A program made the position numbers and the translations under genes. Shown here one piece after another: positions 8,058 to 16,492 of a stretch of 36,412 nucleotides of DNA. Origin of the DNA: Clostridiales bacterium (GTDB lineage Bacteria > Bacillota > Clostridia > Christensenellales > Borkfalkiaceae); the NCBI GenBank assembly GCA_015055545.1, contig SVHY01000019.1, positions 1 to 36,412 of the forward strand, written 5' to 3'. The notes under the pieces were generated by a model. That model worked only from the letters and a program-made list of their open reading frames with translations. It had not been told where the DNA came from and searched no databases. Position 1 is the first letter of the stretch; every line of letters starts with the position of its first letter.

Positions 8058-8768
8058 TTATTGTTCGCGTTTGGCTAAAATTCTGCCCGTTTCGGCGTTC
8101 ATTAAAAAGGCGACGATTTTGCCGTTTCGGTCAATCAGTCCAATATAATAATAGGGCGCGTCTTCGTGGATAAGTCGAAGATATATTTCGCCGATAAATC
8201 CGTATTCGTCCGTCCATTCTTCAAAGAGCGTTTTTTCTGCGTCTACAAGCGTTTGTAAAGCCTTTTTGGGCGTGTACGTCGTATCGTCTACGACGGAACG
8301 GGCGGTGAACGAAATTTCCTTTTCTCCACAGGTAATAACGCACGGGATTTCCTTCACGCTTTCAATATTTAAAGCGCGGGAAAAGTAGTATTCCGCTTTC
8401 ACGTTATCATACGACATATCCCCGTCGTAGTTCTCGCCGTTTACGGTAAAAGAAAGGTGGTATTCTTGATCGCCCGACGGTGCAACGAGAAAAAATTCGG
8501 CGCGGGTAGTCGTATCGCGCGGCACGCCGTCGGCGGCGTAGGGGTATTCCTTGGTTACGCCGTACACCCGAAGGGTTAATCCGTCCGATTCGGCGAGTAG
8601 GATATTACTGCGAAGTTCGGAAACGTAATCGAAATAATCCACCTCTTTTTGTTTGGAACAGCTAAAAAACGGGAATACGAAAATAAGAGCGAAAAGCAAG
8701 GTCAAAATTTTAAAAAAACGTATAAGCGGTCGCGACGGGCGCGAAAAGTTAGAAAAAAAAGCGTTCAT
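8058..8768 (-). CDS. Putative lipoprotein, 236 residues, unknown function
   Basis: The product has an N-terminal hydrophobic segment (about residues 18-36) ending in FFSC, where the cysteine is the likely lipidation site, so it is probably membrane-anchored outside the cell. The mature part is polar, has repeated aromatic and acidic residues, and ends in RNGKIVAFLMNAETGRILA, a beta-hairpin pattern seen in PepSY-like modules. I cannot assign a family with confidence. On the minus strand a TATAAT box (8774-8779) ends five bases before the ATG and no Shine-Dalgarno site is present. The transcript may therefore be leaderless. Confidence 0.8.
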   Translation of the reverse strand: MNAFFSNFSRPSRPLIRFFKILTLLFALIFVFPFFSCSKQKEVDYFDYVSELRSNILLAESDGLTLRVYGVTKEYPYAADGVPRDTTTRAEFFLVAPSGDQEYHLSFTVNGENYDGDMSYDNVKAEYYFSRALNIESVKEIPCVITCGEKEISFTARSVVDDTTYTPKKALQTLVDAEKTLFEEWTDEYGFIGEIYLRLIHEDAPYYYIGLIDRNGKIVAFLMNAETGRILAKREQ

Positions 8769-8824
8769 GGCGTATTATATGAAAAAAAGGTTGCTTTCAG
8801 AACCAACAAATTTCGTTCATACAG

Positions 8825-8853
8825 TTGATTTTTTATTTTGATTGTGGTAAAAT
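8825..8853 (+). promoter_or_regulatory. SigA-type promoter of the 202-residue membrane-anchored protein
   Basis: TTGATT (8825-8830) and TAAAAT (8848-8853) have a 17-base spacer. They lie about 20 bases before a strong GGGAGGAGAG ribosome site. Confidence 0.6.
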
Positions 8854-8881
8854 ATTATAAATACACTGGGAGGAGAGTAAT

Positions 8882-9490
8882 ATGCGCGTTGATAAAGTGA
8901 TTTTGCGCGCCGCGTTGAGCACGGTTGCGGCGATACTCGGCTTAATCGTTTTCGCTATTTGCGCGCTGGCGGTTATCTATCCTTCCACGATGATGGAAAT
9001 TACGTACGATTTGGGTATGGACAAGCTTTCGATTGCCAACGCAAAGCAAGCGTATAAACGTTCGGGCGAGATTTATTACGCGGCGTTTGCAATGGAAGTG
9101 GCGATTTCCATTGACGATTACGAACGCATTGAAGCGTGCGGCGAACTGATGACAGACGACGACGAGTTCGTAGCGTATTGCAAGGACAAGGACGAAAAAA
9201 TGAACCTTGGCGATACGGGCAGCTATGAACAGTATATCTACGGTCAAATTTGCTTGGCTGTATACCGTCAAGGCGACGAAGAACAAGCGGTCGATAAGGC
9301 GTTTACGTATTTAGACGGCAGTTTTCCCGTGAATAACGCTTTGGTAACAATTTTGGTTACGGCAAAAGTAGAAAACGACGATACGACGGTAGAGTACGTC
9401 GAAACGAAAATGTTGGAAATGCAAAGCGGCGGAACGTTTAGCGGAAACGAATATTTCAATCAAACGCTGGCGTTTGCCCAAGGCGGCTAA
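8882..9490 (+). CDS. Membrane-anchored hypothetical protein, 202 residues
   Basis: One N-terminal transmembrane helix (about residues 12-34, AAILGLIVFAICALAVIY) precedes a soluble acidic domain. The domain is mostly alpha-helical, with pairs of helices of about 35 residues (IYYAAFAMEVAISIDDYERI, then YEQYIYGQICLAVYRQGDEE) that look like TPR-type repeats. That would suit a protein-binding or scaffold role outside the membrane. I do not recognise a specific family. The start is supported by the ribosome site at 8869-8877. It is 43 bases from guaB on the same strand, so read-through into the guanine nucleotide operon is possible. Confidence 0.8.
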   Translation: MRVDKVILRAALSTVAAILGLIVFAICALAVIYPSTMMEITYDLGMDKLSIANAKQAYKRSGEIYYAAFAMEVAISIDDYERIEACGELMTDDDEFVAYCKDKDEKMNLGDTGSYEQYIYGQICLAVYRQGDEEQAVDKAFTYLDGSFPVNNALVTILVTAKVENDDTTVEYVETKMLEMQSGGTFSGNEYFNQTLAFAQGG

Positions 9491-9506
9491 ATTGAAAAAA
9501 TATTAA

Positions 9507-10988
<1,482 letters not shown>

Positions 10989-10997
10989 GGTAAGAAT

Positions 10998-11600
10998 ATG
11001 AACGTAGTATGTTTAGATTTAGAAGGCGTGTTAGTGCCTGAAATATGGATTGCGTTTGCTAAGGCAAGCGGTATTCCCGAACTTACGCGCACGACGCGCG
11101 ACGAACCCGATTACGACAAGCTTATGAAATGGCGTATCGGCGTTCTGAAAGAACACGGCTTAGGTTTGAACGAAATTCGCGCGATTATCGAAAAAATCGA
11201 ACCGCTTGACGGTGCGAAAGCGTTCTTGGACGAACTGAGAAGCTTGACGCAAGTGGTTATCATTAGTGATACGTTTACGCAGTTTGGTATGCCGCTTATG
11301 GCGAAACTGGGCTATCCTACCCTGATGTGTAACGAACTGGAAGTAGCGGAAAACGGGGAGATTACGGGCTATAAAATGCGCGTGGAAAATTCTAAGTACA
11401 GCACGGTAAAAGCGTTGCAATCGGTCGGGTTTGAAACAATTGCGGCTGGGGATAGCTATAACGATTTGGGTATGATAAAGGCAAGCAAAGCAGGGTTCTT
11501 GTTCAAGAGTACGGACAAGATCAAAGCGGATAACCCTACTTTGCCTGCATATGAAGAATACGGGGATTTGATGGCGGCGATAAAAGCCGTATTAGATTGA
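10998..11600 (+). CDS. thrH: HAD-family phosphatase of the ThrH type (phosphoserine / homoserine phosphotransferase)
   Basis: A 200-residue HAD-superfamily enzyme. It opens with the ThrH hallmark [17 protein letters not shown], in which DLEGV is motif I. Motif II is ISDTF, and motif III/IV is [12 protein letters not shown] near residue 150. Characterised relatives from Pseudomonas remove phosphate from phosphoserine and can transfer it to homoserine. The residues and length match that group well. What is odd is the neighbourhood: the gene lies between guaB and the GMP synthetase gene, with gaps of nine and 26 bases. That suggests either plain co-regulation or a different phosphorylated substrate. 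Confidence 0.9.
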   Translation: MNVVCLDLEGVLVPEIWIAFAKASGIPELTRTTRDEPDYDKLMKWRIGVLKEHGLGLNEIRAIIEKIEPLDGAKAFLDELRSLTQVVIISDTFTQFGMPLMAKLGYPTLMCNELEVAENGEITGYKMRVENSKYSTVKALQSVGFETIAAGDSYNDLGMIKASKAGFLFKSTDKIKADNPTLPAYEEYGDLMAAIKAVLD

Positions 11601-11626
11601 TTTTTTTATTCAAAGGAGAATTATAT

Positions 11627-12607
11627 ATGAACAATAACGTACGTCCCGAAACAATGGCTCGTATCAACACGAAAGCGCTTGCAGACGCATTTATCGCAGA
11701 ACAGGTTGCGGAAATTCGCGCGCAAGTGGGGAACAAAAAAGTGCTTTTGGCTCTTTCGGGCGGGGTGGATTCGTCCGTAGTTGCTGCGCTTTTGATTAAG
11801 GCAATCGGTAAACAACTCGTTTGCGTACACGTAAACCACGGCCTCTTGAGAAAGGGTGAACCTGAACAAGTCGTGCAAGTTTTCAGAGATGAAATGGATG
11901 CGAATCTCGTTTACGTAGACGCTGTGGAAAGATTCCTCGGTAAGCTTGCAGGCGTGGAAGAACCCGAAAAGAAACGTAAGATTATCGGCGCGGAATTTAT
12001 TCGCGTGTTTGAAGAAGAGGCAAGAAAACAGGAAGGTATCGAATTTTTGGCGCAGGGTACGATTTATCCCGATATCATCGAAAGCGACGGCGTAAAAGCG
12101 CACCACAACGTTGGCGGCTTGCCCGAAGATATGCAGTTTGAACTGGTTGAACCGCTCAAATTCCTGTATAAAGACGAAGTGCGTGTGGTAGGTAGCGCGC
12201 TTGGACTTCCCGATAATATGGTCTACCGTCAGCCGTTCCCCGGTCCCGGGCTTGGCGTACGTTGCCTTGGCGCGATTACGCGCGACAGATTGGAGGCCGT
12301 TCGCGAATCGGATGCAATTTTACGTGAAGAATTTGCAAAAGCGGGCTTGGAAGGTAAGGTATGGCAGTATTTCACGGCAGTACCCGAATTCAGATCGGTA
12401 GGCGTAAAGAACGGTCAACGCACGTATGCGTATCCCGTTATTATCCGTGCGGTGAACACGGTGGATGCGATGACGGCAACGATTGAAGAAATTCCGTATT
12501 CGCTCCTTGGCAAAATCACGGCGCGTATCACGTCGGAAGTGGAAAACGTCAACCGCGTATTATACGACTTAACCCCGAAACCCTCGGGAACGATTGAGTG
12601 GGAATGA
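11627..12607 (+). CDS. guaA: GMP synthetase, ATP-pyrophosphatase subunit only
   Basis: This 326-residue protein adenylates XMP and aminates it to GMP. The P-loop is [16 protein letters not shown] (about residue 40), followed by [14 protein letters not shown], the FPGPGLGVR motif and the C-terminal dimerisation domain ending in KPSGTIEWE. All of these match the C-terminal two thirds of ordinary bacterial GuaA. The N-terminal glutamine amidotransferase domain of about 200 residues is absent. The start at 11627 follows a clear AAAGGAG site at 11612-11618, and thrH occupies the DNA upstream, so this is not a truncation at the reading-frame level. Glutamine-derived ammonia would have to come from a separate amidotransferase subunit, as in archaea, or free ammonia is used. 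Confidence 0.93.
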   Translation: MNNNVRPETMARINTKALADAFIAEQVAEIRAQVGNKKVLLALSGGVDSSVVAALLIKAIGKQLVCVHVNHGLLRKGEPEQVVQVFRDEMDANLVYVDAVERFLGKLAGVEEPEKKRKIIGAEFIRVFEEEARKQEGIEFLAQGTIYPDIIESDGVKAHHNVGGLPEDMQFELVEPLKFLYKDEVRVVGSALGLPDNMVYRQPFPGPGLGVRCLGAITRDRLEAVRESDAILREEFAKAGLEGKVWQYFTAVPEFRSVGVKNGQRTYAYPVIIRAVNTVDAMTATIEEIPYSLLGKITARITSEVENVNRVLYDLTPKPSGTIEWE

Positions 12608-12786
12608 TTTTTCGCATAGCGAAAAATCAACTATGATCGTTTCGCAGAAACGTTCGGAGCATAACATTTGGCGAAGCCAAATTCATAGCTCTAAACTTAT
12701 AACTTCTCCGTTTTAATCGCGAAACGAGTTATTAGTGATGGTTGCCTTCGGCAAGTTATGATTGGCTACGCCAAGTTTGTATTTGC
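12606..12786. repeat. Array of small hairpins before the four-helix-bundle gene
   Basis: Short perfect palindromes with three-base loops follow one another: GATTTTTCGC/GCGAAAAATC (12606-12628, overlapping the guaA stop), CGTTTC/GAAACG (12638-12652), ATTTGGC/GCCAAAT (12666-12682), TTGCC/GGCAA (12742-12754) and TTGGC/GCCAA (12762-12774). AT-rich spacers with a recurring TATGAT or CATAAC core lie between most of them. One more, TCGCC/GGCGA, lies after the gene at 13169-13182. Only the first could help to terminate guaA. The rest look like repeats that travel with the gene. Confidence 0.6.
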
Positions 12787-12798
12787 AGGAGATTTAAG

Positions 12799-13155
12799 AT
12801 GGCTGACAGCGTATTACGAGATAAATCTAAAGCATTTGCAAAACAAATTATTTTTCTTTGTCGGCAGTTAAAACAACGGGGTGCGGAATCCGCTTTGATT
12901 AACCAACTCTTGCGATGTGGTACTTCGGTTGGCGCAAATATACACGAAGCAAAATATGCGCAAGGAACAAAGGATTTTATTTCAAAATTTGAAATTTCGC
13001 TTAAAGAAATTAATGAAACGGAATATTGGTTAGACCTTTTACACGATACAAATTGTTTGTTTGACGACGAACATAGTTGTTTTATCAAAGAATGTATTGA
13101 TATTCGCAGAATGTTGGTTTCTTCGGTTATGACGCTGAAAGAAAAACTTAAGTAA
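12799..13155 (+). CDS. Four-helix-bundle protein (23S rRNA intervening-sequence / Avd-like family)
   Basis: This is a 118-residue protein of the S23/IVP family. Diagnostic pieces are the helix-1 segment KAFAKQIIFLCRQLKQRG, the LLRCGTSVGANIHEA motif that ends helix 2, and the ETEYWLDLLHDTN motif of helix 3. Members are basic pentameric four-helix bundles, some encoded inside 23S rRNA genes and one (Avd) serving diversity-generating retroelements. No reverse transcriptase or variable-protein pair exists in this window, so a retroelement role is unsupported here. The start at 12799 follows an AGGAGA site (12787-12792). An earlier ATG at 12742 falls inside a hairpin. The gene sits among small hairpin repeats, which suggests acquired DNA. 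Confidence 0.88.
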   Translation: MADSVLRDKSKAFAKQIIFLCRQLKQRGAESALINQLLRCGTSVGANIHEAKYAQGTKDFISKFEISLKEINETEYWLDLLHDTNCLFDDEHSCFIKECIDIRRMLVSSVMTLKEKLK

Positions 13156-13196
13156 TTTTCAACTATAATCGCCTAACGGCGAACTGTGATTGCTAT

Positions 13197-13238
13197 AAAA
13201 ACTCGTATTTTGGGTATTTACCAAAATACGGGTTTTTT
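13197..13238 (+). terminator. Intrinsic terminator after the four-helix-bundle gene
   Basis: AAAACTCGTATTTTGG and CCAAAATACGGGTTTT pair over 16 positions with one mismatched or wobble pair, then TTTT follows. The T-run in the 3' arm is suitable for rho-independent termination. Confidence 0.85.
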
Positions 13239-13250
13239 GCTTAAAATCTA

Positions 13251-13279
13251 TTGACAACGTATGGCAAAAGTGGTAAAAT
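13251..13279 (+). promoter_or_regulatory. SigA-type promoter of leader B1
   Basis: TTGACA (13251-13256) and TAAAAT (13274-13279) have a 17-base spacer. The expected transcription start, about 13285-13287, falls on the first bases of the closing stem. Confidence 0.8.
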
Positions 13280-13284
13280 AAAAT

Positions 13285-13459
13285 TGCAACACAATTAAAT
13301 AGTTTCTTTTGCGTGAAGTATACTTCTTTGGTAGAAGTGTAATTTTTTCGCGTTATAAAAATCTTTGCGTAAAAGAAAAGATATTTTTTAATTGTGTTGC
13401 AGCAAAGCGAAAAGACATTTTTACAGGTGTCGTTTCCTTTGCGGACTCGACACTTTTTT
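13285..13459 (+). promoter_or_regulatory. Structured attenuating leader RNA, family B, copy 1
   Basis: Closing stem P1 is perfect over 15 pairs: TGCAACACAATTAAA (13285-13299) with TTTAATTGTGTTGCA (13387-13401). P2 pairs TTTCTTTTGCG (13303-13313) with CGTAAAAGAAA (13368-13378). P3 is TACTTCT (13321-13327) with AGAAGTG (13333-13339) around TTGGT, and a conserved single strand TTTTTCGCGTTA follows. The segment 13402-13417 (GCAAAGCGAAAAGACA) can pair with 13428-13442 (TGTCGTTTCCTTTGC) over about 14 pairs as an antiterminator. The competing terminator is GTGTCG (13427-13432) with CGACAC (13448-13453) and six T. Copy 2 at 30800-30971 keeps every stem. The family is unknown to me. The AGGAGGG site of the LRR lipoprotein follows at 13463. 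Confidence 0.8.
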
Positions 13460-13476
13460 ATTAGGAGGGCTTATAT

Positions 13477-14610
13477 ATGAAAAAAGCAAAGAAATTTTTT
13501 GTAGGCTTGCTTGTGTTTGCGAGCATTAGCGCTTTTACGCTTGGTGTTGCCGCTTGTGGCGACGACGGTACGGATGCGGGCACTTTACCGCCCAAAGAAG
13601 AAAACACTATTGAACAGGTCTACGATACATACGTGGAATATGCCACTAAAAAAGGGCAAAAGCCACTCGATTATGAAACGTGGCTGAATACGATTAAAGG
13701 CGCGGATGGCGTTGGAATTAAAAGTGTGGAAGTGGACGACGACGGCATGATTATTACACTCACCGACGGTACGGTGTTGCCTGCAATCGAACTTCCTACG
13801 GGCGAACCGATTGAAAAGGGTGCAACACGCAACTTGCATTATCAACGAATTGCAGGCAAGGAAGAATATCGTGTAATTGGCTTAGGGTTGGCATCCGAAC
13901 AGGATATCGTCATTTCTTCCACCTACAACGGCTTGCCTGTCACCGAAATAGGCGATTATGCTTTTGAAGTTGGAAGTTACATAACCAGTGTGAAAATCCC
14001 TAACACCGTAACGACGATTGGGGGTGCTGCGTTCCGTGATTGTGTCGACTTGGTAAGCGTAACGATACCTGATTCGGTAACGACGATAGGAAGTAGTGCG
14101 TTCAATAATTGTTATAGCTTGACAAACGTGTATTATATGGGTGATTATGCCGATTGGTGGGAGGTTGAATTTGGCGGGACCAATGCAAATCCTTTATCAA
14201 ACGGTGCAGATTTATATCTCAATAATCAAAAGTTTACAAATTGGGTTATTCCCGATGGCGTAGAAGTGATTAAGGATTATGCGTTTACTGGTTGTGCCAG
14301 CCTAACAAGTATAACGATACCCGATTCCGTAACGACAATTGGGCGCGATGCATTTGCCGATTGTGATAATTTAATAAGTGTGACGATACCAAATTCTGTA
14401 ACGCTGATTGCACCTTGTGCATTTTGCGGAGAAAAATTAGAGAGTGTAATATTTGACGACACTTCTACTTGGTATTGTGTAAGCTATTATGCGGGGTTTG
14501 GCAATCCGAATTGGCCGAACAAGACGGGAGGGACGCAGGTAGACGTAAGTGATTCAGCGCAAATGTCGAAGAAACTCGCTAATGTGGATAATTACTGGTA
14601 TAAATTATAA
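13477..14610 (+). CDS. BspA-like leucine-rich repeat lipoprotein, 377 residues
   Basis: A surface lipoprotein. The signal peptide is KFFVGLLVFASISAFTLGVA, with the lipid cysteine at residue 27. Residues 45-105 resemble the LDYETWL..IKG(A/K)DG module found before LRRs in gut Clostridia. From about residue 135 come BspA-type leucine-rich repeats of 23 residues (VTIPDSVTTIGSSAFNNC and variants, about six copies). The tail ends NVDNYWYKL after VDVSDSAQM, a C-terminal cap shared with the second LRR lipoprotein at 31093. Such proteins bind host or microbial surface ligands, but the ligand here is unknown. Expression should pass through leader B1. Confidence 0.93.
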   Translation: MKKAKKFFVGLLVFASISAFTLGVAACGDDGTDAGTLPPKEENTIEQVYDTYVEYATKKGQKPLDYETWLNTIKGADGVGIKSVEVDDDGMIITLTDGTVLPAIELPTGEPIEKGATRNLHYQRIAGKEEYRVIGLGLASEQDIVISSTYNGLPVTEIGDYAFEVGSYITSVKIPNTVTTIGGAAFRDCVDLVSVTIPDSVTTIGSSAFNNCYSLTNVYYMGDYADWWEVEFGGTNANPLSNGADLYLNNQKFTNWVIPDGVEVIKDYAFTGCASLTSITIPDSVTTIGRDAFADCDNLISVTIPNSVTLIAPCAFCGEKLESVIFDDTSTWYCVSYYAGFGNPNWPNKTGGTQVDVSDSAQMSKKLANVDNYWYKL

Positions 14611-14708
14611 TTGAGAAAAGATACCTGCAATTCACAAAAATTGCGGGTAGTGCATAACATGTAGTATGAGATTTGTTCTCAAATACACGAGAAGGACTTT
14701 GAAATACT

Positions 14709-15074
14709 ATGTGCTTTGTATGTACGACAAATAATAACGTATGCTCGAATTGTTCTTGCGGCTGTTCGCAATCGTGCGGCTGTGGCGGTTCGTTTAATCG
14801 TTGTAATGTTTGCGGTTGTAGCTTGTTCAATATCTTGTTCGGTTTGAACCGTCAACGTTGCTGCTATCAAACCGTAAACAGCGGCTGTGGTTGCAACTGC
14901 GGTTGTAATTGCACCAACGGCACGGTTTCCAACACGCAAAACAGCGGTTGCTGTGGTGGCGCGTGGACGCAAAACGCTACCTCTACGGTAGGTGGGAACG
15001 ATTATTACGCGTCGCAATACGGTTTAAACCGTAGCTACAGCGGCTGTGGTTGCAGCGCGTCGTATAATTATTAA
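14709..15074 (+). CDS. Cysteine-rich small protein, 121 residues, 22 cysteines
   Basis: I do not recognise this protein. It starts MCFVCTTNNNVCSNCSCGC and has 22 cysteines (18 percent), mostly in CxC and CxxC spacing, in three clusters at about residues 2-38, 50-70 and 108-112. The phrase FGLNR appears mid-protein and YGLNR near the end. It is rich in Gly, Asn and Ser and has no signal peptide or hydrophobic helix. Options are a metal-binding protein, a spore-coat-like disulfide or zinc protein, or a precursor peptide. A purine-rich AGAAGGA site lies 12 bases before the ATG. It stands alone between the LRR gene and a hairpin. Confidence 0.75.
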   Translation: MCFVCTTNNNVCSNCSCGCSQSCGCGGSFNRCNVCGCSLFNILFGLNRQRCCYQTVNSGCGCNCGCNCTNGTVSNTQNSGCCGGAWTQNATSTVGGNDYYASQYGLNRSYSGCGCSASYNY

Positions 15075-15097
15075 ACAGTAAAATACGAAAGATGGCA

Positions 15098-15124
15098 AGC
15101 GACGGAGTTTCTCCGTCGCTTTGC
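15098..15124 (+). terminator. Hairpin after the cysteine-rich gene, probable terminator
   Basis: AGCGACGGAG (15098-15107) and CTCCGTCGCT (15111-15120) pair perfectly around TTT. Only a poor T-run (TTGCGTTT) follows, so termination may be incomplete. Confidence 0.6.
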
Positions 15125-15134
15125 GTTTGAAAGG

Positions 15135-15986
15135 GTGAAAAACGGGCATACTCTTACCATGGAACAGCTTCGTAAATCCTATCGCTATTTGAAAGATAAA
15201 TACCGTCTACTCTCGGAAAAGAAATACACGACGATAGCGGGTACGCTTGTCTTTTTTCTGATTATGTCCGTCGTACCACTTGCCTTTTGGCTAACGTTGA
15301 TTATCGGCAGGTTGCCCGTTAAGTTCGACGGTATATTCCGTTTATCCGTGTTCGATTCGGTAAAGAACGTGTTTTCCTACGTACAACGCGAAGCGGAAAA
15401 CGCAACGGCGAGCGTATCCGTTTTATTGCTCGTAACAACGCTATATTCCGCCACGAATTTATTTTATCAAATGCGTCGAAGTGGGGAAATTATTTACGAG
15501 CATCGCCACGAAACCCAAGGCTTGCGTATGCGCGTAGGGGCGGTAGCACTTATGTTTATCGTTATGCTACTCGTCGCGGCGTTTGCCCTTGCGCTTGCCG
15601 TGGGTACGTTCTTATTTTCAAGGCTATTGCCCGAAAAACTGGAAATCGTCGCTGATTATTTACTTTTGATAGCGCTTTCGTTTGCGCTCGTCTTGCTCCT
15701 GAATGCGTATATCTGCCCTTATAAACGACCTTTAAAAACGTTTGTGCGCGGCACGCTCATAACCGTCGTGGCTTGGGCTGGGGCGGTTATCGGTTTTACG
15801 GTATATTTGCGCGTGAGTAACGTAGCGCGTTTGTACGGGGCTTTGAGCGTGATTATCGTGTTTTTGTTGTGGTTGTACGTGTTGATGATTTGCTTTATCG
15901 CGGGCGTAATTTTCAATAGCGAAGCAATCGAAACGCAGCGCAAAGCCAAAAACCGCGCGCGGAGAAAAAAGCCGAAACCTGCATAA
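15135..15986 (+). CDS. YihY/BrkB-family integral membrane protein
   Basis: A 283-residue polytopic membrane protein of the YihY (BrkB) family, once mis-called RNase BN. About six transmembrane helices are visible, starting with TIAGTLVFFLIMSVVPLAFW, and the family-typical GALSVIIVFLLWLYV lies near residue 235. The C-terminus is strongly basic (KAKNRARRKKPKP). The start is uncertain. A GTG at 15135 has AAAGG just before it, while an ATG at 15159 (MEQLRKSYRYL) has no ribosome site. The biological role of the family is still unclear. It appears to be a single gene with the next small secreted protein close behind. Confidence 0.88.
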   Translation: MKNGHTLTMEQLRKSYRYLKDKYRLLSEKKYTTIAGTLVFFLIMSVVPLAFWLTLIIGRLPVKFDGIFRLSVFDSVKNVFSYVQREAENATASVSVLLLVTTLYSATNLFYQMRRSGEIIYEHRHETQGLRMRVGAVALMFIVMLLVAAFALALAVGTFLFSRLLPEKLEIVADYLLLIALSFALVLLLNAYICPYKRPLKTFVRGTLITVVAWAGAVIGFTVYLRVSNVARLYGALSVIIVFLLWLYVLMICFIAGVIFNSEAIETQRKAKNRARRKKPKPA

Positions 15987-16015
15987 TTTTTCCAACCGTT
16001 ACGCATACTGCTTGC

Positions 16016-16423
16016 ATGAAGAAACATCTTTTAAAAAGCTCGCTTTGCGCGGGTATTATCTCTCTTTTAACCCTTTTCCCGACGGGAAAAACAAGCAATT
16101 TAACGGATATTACAAAACCGTATCTTGGCGAATACGAATGTGAAATCGCGAACTTTTGCAACCGCGATTTATTGCAGGATTTTTCCTTTATCCGTTTAGA
16201 ACTCAAAGACGATAACACGTTCGTTTTGCGTTGCGCCTATCGCGATGGCAGAACGCGCAAGGAAGAGGGGGCGTATTCCTATGATCCCCAAAAAGAAGAA
16301 ATCTGCTTATCCATGGGTAAAAACGGGGAATTTAAATGCAAATTTCCTATGAAAGAAGGCGTTATCTATATCGACGTATCCTTCGCCACGAAATCTCTAC
16401 ACGCACAATTTATACAAAAATAA
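16016..16423 (+). CDS. Small putative secreted protein, 135 residues
   Basis: I do not recognise a family. A basic start (MKKHLLKSS) and a hydrophobic core (LCAGIISLLTLFPTG) suggest a signal peptide, though the cleavage site is unclear. The rest looks like a small beta-sandwich: a GEYECEIANF opening, then LELKDDNTFVLRCAYRDG and a series of alternating hydrophobic strands ending ATKSLHAQFI. This resembles the lipocalin-like or copper-resistance NlpE-type small barrel often annotated as a hypothetical secreted protein. It begins 29 bases after the BrkB gene with no clear ribosome site. Confidence 0.6.
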   Translation: MKKHLLKSSLCAGIISLLTLFPTGKTSNLTDITKPYLGEYECEIANFCNRDLLQDFSFIRLELKDDNTFVLRCAYRDGRTRKEEGAYSYDPQKEEICLSMGKNGEFKCKFPMKEGVIYIDVSFATKSLHAQFIQK

Positions 16424-16453
16424 ATAAAAATGAACAAATGTTCGTTAAAACAG

Positions 16454-16482
16454 TTGCAATAATTTTCGATTTGTGATACAAT
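16454..16482 (+). promoter_or_regulatory. Promoter of the RecD-like helicase, possibly giving a leaderless mRNA
   Basis: TTGCAA (16454-16459) and TACAAT (16477-16482) have a 17-base spacer. The expected transcription start, about 16489, is only a few bases before the ATG at 16493, and no ribosome site is visible. Confidence 0.6.
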
Positions 16483-16492
16483 ATTCCATGAT

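Noticed and set aside
12799..13155. Diversity-generating retroelement because of the Avd-like fold
   Set aside because: There is no reverse transcriptase, no template and variable repeat pair and no variable-protein gene in the window.
13285..13401. Invertible promoter between inverted repeats (phase variation)
   Set aside because: The promoter lies outside the inverted repeat and points into it. The repeats are better explained as the closing stem of a transcript, and copy B2 has the same orientation.
14623..14648. Terminator after the first LRR gene
   Set aside because: ACCTGCAATT and AATTGCGGGT can pair, but no T-run follows. I see a hairpin only.
14679..15017. Minus-strand open frame of 112 residues
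   Set aside because: It is a shadow of the cysteine-rich gene and consists of low-complexity Ala, Thr and Arg, with no ribosome site.
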